Positions 24,301 through 33,386 of a stretch of DNA of 64,000 nucleotides are shown in pieces. The notes under the pieces were generated by a model. That model did not search any database, was not told the DNA's origin, and saw only the letters and a program-made list of their open reading frames with translations. The first letter of the stretch is position 1; every line of letters begins with the position of its first letter. The stretch covers positions 27,340,668-27,404,667 of the forward strand of contig NC_092569.1 in NCBI RefSeq assembly GCF_037975245.1. Direction: 5' to 3'. Both the position numbers and the translations under genes were made by a program. The stretch is from Apostichopus japonicus (taxonomy: Eukaryota; Echinodermata; Holothuroidea; Aspidochirotida; Stichopodidae).

Positions 24301-27300
24301 TCAGCCAAGGTTGTAATTCTATTGCACAGTGGTAATCATCTGAGTCTCATTAATTTAAGTGGCTGGACTATGTAGTCTAACATGCAAAGACCATTGTTAA
24401 GTCAGCTCATGTTGCGATGCAATACAAAAACGTGATAAAACACATGTACAATGCTGTGGCCTCTAATAGTAACTAACAAGGAGTTAGAATTTTCAAGGCA
24501 AAAATGGTGTTTATAAAGACAACCAAGGATGCCATGCTGTTTTTATAAACACAATTCAGATCAAAAAAGTGTAACAAAAATCAATAAAAGACAATGTGGC
24601 AATGGTCTCAAAGAAAGAGGCTCAGGTGAACTACTAAGCATGAATCCGTCCTTCTTCCCTTGCATACATAGCATCTACATTCACTGTACCTTCCCTGACA
24701 GTCGAGCCAGTTGTTTCACTGCTAGTAGTTTGCTTTGGGGTGGCCTCCACAGGTTTGCTTGAGTACATATTGGTAGCTATCAGTAGGTCAAAATACAGAC
24801 AATAATATTGTCTCAAGAAGAGATGATTTTTACCATGAATTAGCAAAGACAATAAAAATTAGGCCTAGATGGTCAGTATGTATACGTATGAAAGGTACAA
24901 CATAATATGCTCACAAACGAGCTATATGTGCTTAAAGTGATGCAAAAGAGAAGCTTCTTTATTTAATGTTACTGCGACCCCTTTACCCTTTATACCCACA
25001 TATACTGCACGCCTAGTTTGCAATGGTAGGTTCATTGGCAATGACGTGACGCTACCATAATCAACTTGTTCCAAAAGTTGCCTTTCCTTATGCTCAAACC
25101 ATGTCTGAAATCACAAAATTGACCAACTACAGAATATATACATACAGTGCCACACAAAATGGCTACCATCACACTGCATACTTCTAATAGATCTTGATAT
25201 TTTATCAATTCTTAAGACAGCAATATCCTGTTCATAATTTAGGTTCCTAGCACAATTTACTGTAGCAAATTATGGTCACCACAATTTCACTTAATGTTGT
25301 ACTCAAAGTGGTGCATTAAAGTATTCTGTTTATTTGATCTATCACCAATCTTATAAAAGAAACTGATTAGGATAAACTTTTATAAGCTGAGACAATTACA
25401 ACACAAGAAAATAGTTAACCTTGGGGAATATCAAAGTATAAGGGCCCTGTGGGGGTTAGTGTTGAGTCATTAGTATTTAACTCATCCAGTGATGGTTGCT
25501 CATTGTTGTATTCTGAATCCAAAACATATCCATAAAATTGCCGTGGAATCTTGAGTTTGTTTTGCCGATAATATAAAACATAGCCGACAACTTCAGATGG
25601 TTAATTAATTATGAAAATTAGTAGTTAGAGATGAAGAACATAGTGTGATTGTATATAAAACAAGAATATATTTTAATTTTATATCTTATTTTTGTCATTA
25701 TAACAAAATAAATTGTTTCATAATTGAGTCTAACCCTGCAAATAGAATGAATTCAACAAAACAATATATTTCTATCTTATTAGATGTTTGTGATGTTTGT
25801 GATATTTTAAATAATGTTATGGGAACTTAATAAAATAAATATCACATTTTGTAGCTGTTGTTGGCTGTTTCTTATATCACTGGTTAAAAATTAGAAGTTC
25901 ATAATGGGCACACCATACAGTATATTTGACATTGCTTTTCCATAAAGACGACATAAAATTGATTAAATAACCCTCGAACCGCCTCAAATAAAAAATCCTT
26001 TCACAATCTTACCGGTATTAATGTCAATGACTATACAGTCCCTATCAAAATCCTGCATGCAACATCAAGCTGGCATTGCATGTAACATTGGTACAGATAA
26101 TGTGAACAAAATATGATACTAATATCATTTAACTTGACCGCAGAAACTGGCTGAAGGTCCCGAGAAATATGAAAAGATCAGTGTAATGCGCAAGGAGAGG
26201 GGGGGGGGCAGCAACGGGAACGCCCAATCACCATCAGATGTTATGTCGTCTGAGGATGGTCTAAGAAATTGAACCCCTCTCCTTTATAGTGTTATAGTTC
26301 GCAAACTTCGAAATTTTTCAAACGCTTCAATTGTAACATACTTATATGTGTATGTAAATTTAAATTAACACATTTGTGTATTATTCTATCTTTCAGTGGG
26401 TGGGTGGTGGGACTGGTGGGGGGATTTTATTAGAGGAGGGATATAATTTTATGTGTTACGCCACTGATGAGGTCACCATGCTCTCACCTCAGTCGAGGAT
26501 TATGACATTTTTGTTCGAGAAAGAATAAAACGACGCCTCCGGGCTGAGGGGACGGCCTTCAATAAAACGTCAAGCTCTTCCTAAATTGGTAAGGGAATCC
26601 CCCCCCCCCCCATCAACTTCCAAATCCTGCGCACGTCACTCTAGTGGATCTTTCCTAAACTGTAACGGTTAGTGTATAGATTTAGTTTACTGCTTCGTTT
26701 TTGAACTTACCTTCCTTTGTAACATGGTCATTTGGTTTCGGTGCTGCCCCTGGGCATGGACCAGGATTGTAACGAGCAGCTGTTGAACAAGAATCACATG
26801 AAACATTACAGGAATAGTTACGATAGATTTATCAACAAGTTTTATTTTATTTTACAAGCGGGAAATTGTTCTAATTCTTTTCTAAAGTGTGTATAATTCA
26901 AGTAATCGTTTTAAATTATTGAATCAAAATAAAGAAAACTTCAAATAAAAATGAATTTCTTGTATGCTATGACAACGGAGAACTAAAGCAAATAATGTTA
27001 ATTGTTAAATGACGTTTTCAGTCCGAGAAATAACCAGGTAGTGGACCACCTTATTGCTGCAATAGACAGGTAAGCATTCAGGGGGGTAGGAAGCTTCCAA
27101 AGAGTCCAGGGGGGAACAACATCAGAGGGGCACTTTCTCATTCCATAACCACCATTCGTTATGCTATAAACCGATGCACATGCCGGCCAACGGCAATATA
27201 ACTTTACTATATATGATGTGTTAGTATGCTATCAATACTGTTATGGTGCACATGACTCTATCAACCTACATCTATACTTCTCTCCATCCATAATTTAGAA

Positions 27301-30300
27301 CTTTCCAATAAAATCCTTCTGTGTTCATTCGTTGAATAAAAGTCTTTAGCAACCACGGTTAAATCCAAGTCATCGGTCTTAGATTTGTGTACATTCAATA
27401 ACATCAGACTGTTGTATCTCTTTTGTGACATTGTGCTTCTCAGATAATTCTTTAGAAGACGCTGTGTGGAGAACGATCTTTCAGCTGAAGCGGTACTTAA
27501 ATGAGCCAACAAATATATATATGAATGAGTTTTGCAAGTTCTGAAAGTAAGGGCTGGTCATTTGGGTGTTTCTGCTATAGCAGAAATGATTGTGCTCATT
27601 GATGTAATTCTTTTCACATCAGGAAATTGCTGAAGAATAGTACCCCTTAACAACCTAAGCTGTACATCAAACTGCTGAAAATCAATGTCACTGGTGTCTG
27701 TTTTCACAAGCTGATCTGATATCTTAAAAGCTATGCCATTTGCTGCATTTAGAATTATAATTTCCTCCATATGGGTTAGTATTGTATATGACCCTGCAGT
27801 AATTCCAGTGAATCTCCTTTGTAGTACAGCAAGGCATGCATCAATAGCCTCAAAACTCTAGACACAGAAGTAGGATTTGGCATCATCAAGTATAGAATAA
27901 TATCCTAGTAGAATGAGCTGCAACATTGATTGATTTTCATTGATTGAGATTTTTTATTGTTAACCGTGCTACATAAAGATGTGGGATGTCATTTTAGAAT
28001 AGCATGTACAGACTAAAACTAAATAATTAATTTAATCTATTAAAATTAACAAAGGCTTAAGATATTCAAAAAGCAAACGCGTAGCTAGGATTTTTTGAGT
28101 GGGGGCCATGGGGGCTGTTCTTTCTTGCGGGGGGGGGCGGAGGTTACTATCTAAGCGGTGCGCCACCTTGGTTGGCGCGGATCGTAGAGAGAAAATTTGA
28201 GATTTCAGCACACCCAGATCGCAGGAGATGGCACCTGTGAGGCAAAAAAGCAACCCAAAAGATGTGCAACTTTGGTGACAGAAATGCAAAAAAAAAAAAT
28301 TTCTCTTTCATGCTGACTGCCCCTGCCAACTCAGCCAGACTTTTAACTTGAGGGAAGTTGGCATCATTTGTCGTTTCAAGGTGTCAAGGCCTTTCTCCCA
28401 ACTCAAACTCCTGTGGGCTACCGGTAGGTTTGCAGGATATGCCCACAAGTGGACTTAAATAGCATTAGAGGAAGGGGGTGGAAGACTAACACGCATCGAT
28501 GTTTCGGTAATGGTCCACATTGGTGGCTCGGTGCTAATTAGGCCATTTATTGGGTTTCTTGAGGCAGCTGTCATCAGAATCTGGGTTTTTGTGCCAATCG
28601 ATGACCGATAACATGTATTGGTATGTAAATTTCTTCTTCATATATCTAGCAACACTCTAAAAACAAATGACTGGATTTCATTCCATTGGAGTGATAACTC
28701 GGCGCACTTCAAATTAAGAGACTAGAGTGAAATTTAACTCTATTGGAGTTAATCCTCACTACTAATATGAGTGAATATAACTCTATTAGGAGTTGAGATT
28801 TACTCCAATGGAGTGGAAATTCACTCTTATACCGGAATGTGCTCAGTGATCAGTCCCATGGAGTGAAATTCACCCATGTTTTTATCAGTACAGTACAGTG
28901 CATATCATCATAGACGTACGTACGTTCGTATATCAAAAGCACTCGATACCCACGATACGATACGGTCCTGGAGAAACAATTTCCACTCATCATTTTTTAA
29001 GGCGATACAGTAGTGAGTAGTGAACAGGCACAGCCGCATGTTTGCAGGAATTTCAGAATTCCAAATATTTTCATCTCTACCACTGGTAGTGGAAAATCAT
29101 GTTTCCACAGTTTCTTTGGCATAAAAAAGTTGTTTTGTGGAATATTCAATGACATATCAGGGGCGGATTCAGGATTTGTGACAGGGGGGGGGGTCTGACT
29201 CGTCCAACCGCGCCTGAACGTAAGACTATCTAAGCGGAGCGCCATCATCGGTTGGCGCGGAGCGTACAAGAAAATGTTTGGCTTTACAAACCCCCAGATG
29301 GCTGGAAACGGCACTTCCCGAGTATTCTAAGCTGCATGTACCTAGCCTGAAAATATGGATCTCATGTCTGCAATTTCTCAATTGATGAGAAAAAACAATC
29401 TATGAAATATGGTATTACACTGTATCAGATGAGTTGAGATGATACAAAAATCTTAATGCCTTTAGCCCCCAATCCCCTCTCGTTCCGTCACGACAGGGCC
29501 GGATCCAGGATTCTGGAAGGGTGAGGGGTTTGCTCATGAAAAATTCGTTAGCGCATCCTAGCAGCCTACCGCTCTGTAACCTCACCGCCCAAAAAAATTC
29601 GAACACCACTTCAATTTTGAAACTTTTCGGTCTGAAAATTGTTACTGAGATTGTTAGGCATTTTTTTGGCACGTGTAGCACGCGTGCACACTATAGTTCA
29701 TTTGACGGAAAAGACACACCTGGCTGACTTGTGAGGATAACCGCTTTACTGACGTCCTACATGTTTAAAATTGGCATTTAATTTAATTATTTTTTCTCTC
29801 TCTTTTTTTTCTCTTTTTTTCTCTTTTTTTTTGGGGGGGGGCAAGATCGACCTCCCCCCTGGATCCGAGTCTGCATATATTCATTTGACTCGAGGCAATT
29901 AATGAATACCTGATACCTCGGCTCAGTACAAACGGAGCCAATCTTTTGATAGATTGTTGCGCTAGGTGGAAGCACTGAACATATTTTCAGCAGATATCGA
30001 TATCGCGCAGCACAACAAGCTAGGTTCGTGGTGTATGGTCGCAATCTTCGCATCGACCATTGCCATGCCATGCTGTGTGACCATTCTCATGATTACTACA
30101 GATATTGTATTATTCTTATTCTGCCAGATGCAGACGAGAAAATTGTGTAACACTATTTCCCAAATTATTGAACAAAAAATATTAGTGAATCGCACTTATT
30201 TATTTATATATTTTTTTTACATGTTTTTATCCCATTCCCAGTGGGGGGCCAGTGGGGGGGCAGCCGATTTCATAGGGGGCCTCGGCCCCCAGGCCCCCCA

Positions 30301-33300
30301 GGCCCCCAGGCCCCCCAGGCCCCCCCCCCCCAGGCCCCCAGGCCCCCCAGGCCCCCCCCCCAGGCCCCCCAGGCCCCCCAGGCCCCCGTAGCTACGCCAC
30401 TGAGTCCACGCGTTCTACTCCAATAACAATAAGAAGTATAATATGACGCCAACCTGAAGTTGGCAAGGTGCCAGGAATAAGCAAAGACAATCGTATTATA
30501 ACTTTGAAATTAAAGTGCAAACACAATAACACTATACAAATCATATGTATGTAAATAGATCACAGAAATAAAATGTAAATGTCAAGAACATAGGGAATGA
30601 ATGAAAATACATGTCCCACCAAATACATGCCATGTTTGTCATTATATGAAATAACTTCCTCTCTATATCAGTTGTTCACTTGCTCTTGTAATGTAGTGCT
30701 AGGCAGTTCAACAAAATGCCTGCTTGCTTTAATAATTGAGTTCTCTCATTTTTTGTATAATTACCAACGTATACCCATGTACGCTGTATGTTCCATATTG
30801 TAGGATATTACACTGGCGACCGGGATTTTCCCAAAAAATTACTCTTTTTCTTAACTTGTTCGAACATTTGTTATAACACCTTTCAGTGGGAAACTTGAAG
30901 ATTTTATTCTTAACCAATGAGCAAGTTATGAAACGAGATTGACATAGTTCTGCTCTATGAGAGGTAGTCTGGCGGTCAATCTCAATAAAAAAAAAATAAC
31001 TTAATGAACATCAAATGTTAAATTCCGAAATGTTTAATTGCAAATACTGGAGAAAAAAAAACAAGTTAAAGCTTCCATCCATCATTTGTTGACTTCTATT
31101 GGTTTCTCCTATTTACTGATCTTTTTGCAATATAAAAGTAAATTACAACAAGCGAAAGCTTTTCTGCTAGACGACATTGGCACCTACGATTGGCACACGC
31201 CATATACCAGTGTTGAGTGTGGATAGCTAGGCCTAACATTAGGCTATGCAGCCCTTATATGTGTGAATCAGTTAGGTGACCTTGAAGTATTGAACTGACC
31301 TTGGTTGCCAACGTTACTAGTTGTGAGAAGTACACACTCAAATGACGAGATGCATTTAAAAAAAATGCTATATCCAACGTGTTTGTCCTCTTTGTGTTGT
31401 TCTTATTATTTTACTTCAATTTAACAGTAAAGGATATGGAGAAAATCTTTCCAAACACATTGAGCACAGTTCGTGTTCAAAAAATGATCGTTAAAACTTG
31501 AAAGGTACATGGCGCAATCCACAATACCAAACGACATGTATACAGCCGCACACGCAACTGGCTCAGAACACAGGCCTAGCATTGAGAAAACATTTGAGCA
31601 GGGCTCTGTTAGTTGAACAACAAAGTTTCAAAAGGAACATTAGACCAATCACAGTCTATTATTCACAAGATACACCTGGCGTCAGGCAGGCTTGAGCCAA
31701 GGAATACTAAAGGAGTTAAAATGTTGCATATATGGCTGGAAATTATAGATGTTGCTGTTGGACAATTTTTCTTTGTACGCTAATAGATTTTATTTTATTT
31801 GCAAGTTTCCTTTCACTATTAATTATCAATTATCGCTAGACAAGGCGACTCTCAGTTGGTTGTTCGTTTACGTTGATGAACACGTGTTCCCATTTAACGT
31901 AAACAATTAATAATCTCTGCCGTCCTATAATCCCCGCTTTTGCCAGCAATATTTTTCAACTTGTTATCGAAAGCGCGAACATGGCTAGAGCCTCGTGCAA
32001 TTGGTACCCTCGAACACTTTGTCAGCCACTACTGAATTTATTGGACCAATCATATTGTAAAGAATATTTTTTACCATCTCCAATTGGTCATAGTGGGGTT
32101 TACGCTCATCTGAAACCCCTAAACGCTGTTAACATCTTAATAGCGTGAATATGGGGGTAGAGCAATTGATTTTCTCGGGAGGGGGTATTAACATTAACAT
32201 CTACGTTTAGGAAGATTCTCCATCTGGGGAAAATTTGTTATCTATTAATTCCAACGAATTATTAGCAAGTTAAACAGTAAGCAACCGACCGAGCAAACCC
32301 TTCCTTAGTTACCAGAAATTCTTAGACGATTGTAAGTAAATAGTTACTGTCATTATCAGAGTAGTTTTCTTGCTGACGAGACCATCGGGTGATCGGGTTG
32401 ACCCGTGAGTTTTTTTTTTCTGAACACGAACTTGAAATTCGTGAAGTCTAGTAAACGCAAGACAAAGGTTAATTGTACGTGATGTTAAAACTTTAAGAAA
32501 GAATTTCACTAACACAGTTCTTTTCGACATTTTTACTTTTAAGTTAACTTAAGTTAAGTTAACGTGGGTAATAAAAAGAGAGTCATAAAGGCAGTATCGT
32601 TTCTTGAATTTATTCTCCTTATTTTTTACCCGTTACTGCGAACGAACTAGACTTTTACAGCAGTGTTGGTATAGCTTCAAAAATACGCCTCTTAGCGATC
32701 GCGACACCTCCGTCAGAAATTTGAATGTTTTCAATGAAATTCGGGAAGGAAAAAAAAACGGTTTTTAAGCCAGATTCGGTTTTTTGCAAGAAAAGGGGTT
32801 TTCACGAAACCGTGCAAGCTTAGTTGGGGGACTCTTAGATGAGCAATATCGAGTGAAACGTGGTTAATGTTTTTACCCAAGCCTATAGGCCTATAGCTAC
32901 CTTAAGTCGGATTGAACAACATAAATGTGTTGTTTTTTTTTGTTAGAGCTGGCGGGGGGGGGGGGCTGGCAACGCTGGCTTATAGTCCTACGGTACAATT
33001 GTGCTGGAAGTATAGCATATAACATTTCACTATAGCTCTTATACGAAGATAACTGGTATGACTTTGGGATCGTTGAAGGGAACTCCGTCATTAGGGAGAT
33101 CTGGAGGTCCATCCCCAGAAGAAGAAAAGATAAATGTGACGTTATGCATTTCTGAGGTAATCACTTGTAGGCTATTAAGTAGATATACAATTATGTCAAC
33201 ATGGTTGTTCCCAGAACACTATTACTGTTGTTCACTCATAGGCACTTAACGTATATCATTGTTAAAAAGGTACATTTTGGTAAAATTAAGCCTACCTTGA

Positions 33301-33386
33301 GACCTCCCTCCAAGAAGCAGAATGACAGCAATCAGAAGATGAGTAAGAACAGGTGATCGACACTGCTTTAATCCTCCTTTCTCCAT
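15102..33386 (-). CDS. Secreted fibrinogen C-terminal domain protein with tandem mucin-like stalk (11 exons)
   Basis: Joining eleven minus-strand exons gives 1374 nt, 457 codons plus stop, with every junction in phase and GT/AG borders. Order: signal peptide (33386-33296); Pro/Cys segment (26779-26711); four stalk exons (24776-24690, 23811-23725, 22832-22746, 21869-21783); Cys exon (20877-20752); linker (20260-20199); fibrinogen domain (19457-19329, 18064-17800, 15385-15102). All exons from the signal peptide to the linker's start meet in phase 1, so stalk exons can be gained, lost or skipped without a frameshift. Fibrinogen-related proteins (ficolins, FREPs, tachylectins) are secreted lectins of innate immunity; that role here is inferred. 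The domain is complete, with four Cys at the usual places and a YDRDNDIY calcium-site motif. A further phase-compatible candidate exon is at 25420-25590. Transcript evidence is lacking, so exon use is a model. Confidence 0.82.
16555..16785. repeat. Diverged tandem repeat (about 105 bp, 2-3 copies)
   Basis: TTATTAACTAAT and CCAATCACAG followed by TGTCCCACA recur two to three times in the last intron of the fibrinogen-domain gene. Confidence 0.55.
16790..17799. repeat. Tandem repeat (about 295 bp x 3.5) including the exon 10 donor site
   Basis: Units lie at about 16790-17065, 17066-17365, 17366-17640 and a partial one that runs into exon 10 at 17799. Each has a C/T-rich tract, GATGGATGTCTGATAGCAAT, and ends in CCAACCTGCAG, which on the minus strand is CTGCAG|GTTGG, the exon 10 donor. 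Copied donors are near 17487, 17193 and 16910. Two central units are nearly identical. Confidence 0.82.
17800..18064 (-). CDS. Exon 10: middle of the fibrinogen domain
   Basis: 265 nt, phase 0 to 1, after ATTAAACAG. It encodes VFQRRVDGSVDFFRNWTSYK, then GFG, HEFWLGNDKLSHLTNQGDYE, LRVDM-like IRIDMVN and YDLFRVNDESDNYRL. These are the signature strings of the family. The donor is CTGCAG|GTTGGTAA, and it too is copied in the following intron. Confidence 0.9.
18810..19328. repeat. Minisatellite (about 78 bp) made of the exon 9 edge plus its 5' splice site
   Basis: Units repeat every 77-84 bp in the intron just downstream of exon 9. Read on the minus strand, each has about 25 nt of exon end (ATGACTGACGGAGGAGGATGG), the donor, then intron start (GTCTAGTATGACATCC). 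Copied donors lie near 19251 (GTGAGT), 19167 (GTATGT), 19090 (GTAAGT), 19012 (ATAAGT, inactivated) and 18931 (GTAAGT). A more diverged sixth copy is near 18815. The authentic donor is at 19328. Confidence 0.85.
19329..19457 (-). CDS. Exon 9: start of the fibrinogen C-terminal domain
   Basis: 129 nt, phase 0 to 0, encoding MKDCLDVFNVSNTTDG, IYTIKPTNWTGD, SFDVFCNMTDGGGWT. DC...F and the Y-x-I-x-P, F-x-V-x-C-x-M and GGGWT motifs are hallmarks of the domain, including its first disulphide pair. The donor is ACG|GTAAGT. Its 3' edge and donor are copied several times in the adjacent intron (18810-19328). Confidence 0.88.
20199..20260 (-). CDS. Exon 8: linker to the fibrinogen domain
   Basis: 62 nt between TAACGATAG and GTG|GTGAGA, entering in phase 1 and leaving in phase 0. 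It encodes SESVQTTPMQSNTGDDPSIV, a short polar linker in which QTTPMQ resembles the TTPKQ of the stalk exons. It marks the change from phase-1 cassettes to the phase-0 domain exons. Confidence 0.7.
20752..20877 (-). CDS. Exon 7: short Cys-containing segment
   Basis: 126 nt, phase 1 to 1, between ATCTACAAAG and a strong donor C|GTAAGTATG. It encodes AKIVPYDRVNISFVSS, DTFVGYCTRSGQLYG and NYFNTC. The two Cys, 14 residues apart, might link subunits or close a loop between the stalk and the fibrinogen domain. I do not recognise a named domain. Inclusion rests on phase, donor strength and codon openness. Confidence 0.55.
21783..21869 (-). CDS. Exon 6: Ser/Thr-rich stalk repeat, copy 4
   Basis: 87 nt, phase 1 to 1, encoding TNLSSSKPVETTSKQ then TTSSETTGSTVRE. 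It differs from exons 4 and 5 by one base, changing Pro to Ser in the ETTPKQ motif. Borders are intact. Confidence 0.72.
22746..22832 (-). CDS. Exon 5: Ser/Thr-rich stalk repeat, copy 3
   Basis: Same 87-nt exon as exon 4, with the same borders. Identity of exons 4 and 5 points to recent duplication or gene conversion. Confidence 0.72.
23725..23811 (-). CDS. Exon 4: Ser/Thr-rich stalk repeat, copy 2
   Basis: 87 nt, phase 1 to 1, encoding TNLSSSKPVETTPKQ then TTSSETTGSTVRE. By eye it is base-for-base identical to exon 5, and its splice signals are the same (CTGATAG acceptor, GTACAG donor). Confidence 0.72.
24690..24776 (-). CDS. Exon 3: Ser/Thr-rich stalk repeat, copy 1 (most diverged)
   Basis: 87 nt, phase 1 to 1, between CTGATAG and GAAG|GTACAG. 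It encodes TNMYSSKPVEATPKQ followed by TTSSETTGSTVRE. It differs from the other three copies at three bases or more and sits at the end of the 965-bp array. Dense Ser/Thr/Pro suggests an O-glycosylated, extended stalk. Confidence 0.7.
25420..25590 (-). CDS. Candidate phase 1-1 cassette exon (171 nt), unproven
   Basis: A 57-codon open stretch with no ATG lies between exons 2 and 3. It is bounded by AG (CATCTGAAG) and by CAAG|GTTAAC, and is phase 1 at both ends like its neighbours. It reads VVGYVLYYRQNKLKIPRQ, then FYGYVLDSEYNNEQPSLDEL, then TLTPTGPLYFDIPQ. Composition looks protein-like. The acceptor has a poor pyrimidine tract and the donor is weak, so it could be a relic of another gene. Confidence 0.3.
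26179..26642. mobile_element. Possible small TIR element in intron 2
   Basis: The left edge AGTGTAATGCGCAAGGA and the inverted right edge AGTGACGTGCGCAGGAT are similar, and both lead into G/C homopolymers. No target duplication is visible. Confidence 0.35.
26711..26779 (-). CDS. Exon 2: Pro/Cys N-terminal segment
   Basis: 69 nt between TTCAACAG and GAAG|GTAAGT, phase 1 to phase 1. It encodes ARYNPGPCPGAAPKPNDHV and TKE. The single Cys in a Pro-rich setting could form an inter-chain disulphide; that is inference. Confidence 0.72.
27079..28015. mobile_element. hAT element relic in intron 1
   Basis: The left edge CAGGGGGGTAGGAAG and both internal borders match the 249-bp element at 12665. The right tip is lost or replaced after GTACAGAC. 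It carries a hAT transposase C-terminus on the minus strand. Confidence 0.65.
27261..27770 (-). pseudogene. hAT transposase C-terminal dimerisation domain, relic
   Basis: One minus-strand frame, broken by a single TGA near 27557, runs from 27770 to 27261. It contains HLSTASAERSFSTQRLLKNY and LRSTMSQKRYNSLMLLNVHK, the conserved dimerisation motif of hAT transposases and of related ZMYM1-like proteins. The N-terminal BED finger and catalytic region are absent, so the copy is dead. Confidence 0.85.
28078..28345. mobile_element. Element fragment, family with AAGCGG-GCGCCA core (copy 1)
   Basis: Starts CGTAGCTAGGATTTTT with a G-run and contains CTATCTAAGCGGTGCGCCA, a short spacer and TTGGCGCGGATCGTA. 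The same core recurs at 29225-29265. The GCGCCA/TGGCGC pair could form a hairpin. Confidence 0.5.
28670..28885. repeat. Cluster of ACTCCAATGGAGT-type palindromes
   Basis: Motifs such as ATTCCATTGGAGT, CTCTATTGGAGTTA, ACTCCAATGGAGT and CCCATGGAGTGAAATTCA are repeated in both orientations within about 200 bp, giving local fold-back potential. Confidence 0.55.
29158..29330. mobile_element. Element fragment, same family (copy 2)
   Basis: Starts CAGGGGCGGATTCAGGATT plus a G-run, then CTATCTAAGCGGAGCGCCA and TTGGCGCGGAGCGTAC. Same orientation as the copy at 28078. Confidence 0.5.
29494..29873. mobile_element. Possible 380-bp TIR element
   Basis: The left edge CAGGGCCGGATCCAGGA and the inverted right edge CAGACTCGGATCCAGGG are alike. 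An internal T/C tract lies at 29790-29832. The flanks are not duplicated. Confidence 0.4.
30235..30395. repeat. GGCCCCCCA minisatellite at an element terminus
   Basis: About ten units of GGCCCCCCA or variants lie between CAGTGGGGGG and CGTAGCTACGCCACTG. The latter is an inverted CAGTGGCGTAGCTACG, a type of end common in hAT-like elements. Proline-rich ORFs here are artefacts. Confidence 0.6.
30396..33295. other. Intron 1, proximal part: nothing recognised
   Basis: AT-rich intronic sequence with no supported gene. A C/G homopolymer lies near 32952. Confidence 0.5.
33296..33386 (-). CDS. Exon 1: start codon and signal peptide
   Basis: ATG at 33386 opens a 30-residue segment with a basic start (MEKGGLKQCR) and a hydrophobic core, HLLIAVILLLGG, typical of a cleaved signal peptide. 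It ends SQ plus one base at CAAG|GTAGGC (phase 1). No other upstream ATG in frame was needed. The long intron that follows (about 6.5 kb) is full of mobile-element relics. Confidence 0.78.

Larger units (their letters stand above)
21636..24800. repeat. Tandem array of about 965-bp units, each holding one stalk exon
   Basis: Equivalent points recur at 21643, 22607, 23586 and 24551 (spacings about 964, 979 and 965 bp). Each unit carries an 87-nt exon, its flanking intron, and an internal GTCACGTCGGTCAGTCGG-type minisatellite (near 22195-22270, 23145-23230 and 24115-24215). The fourth unit breaks off near 24800. This is exon duplication by tandem copying of a whole exon plus intron. Confidence 0.85.

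Noticed and set aside
22585-24762. Repeated plus-strand 77-aa ORFs
   Set aside because: Shadows of the stalk exons and intron within the 965-bp array; the minus strand has the phase-consistent exons.
29158-29878. A single element from 29158 to 29873 with CATAT target duplication
   Set aside because: The 5-bp AT-rich match could be chance and another left end at 29494 fits the right end better.
29966-30452. Proline- and glycine-rich ORFs
   Set aside because: Translation of the GGCCCCCCA repeat at an element end.
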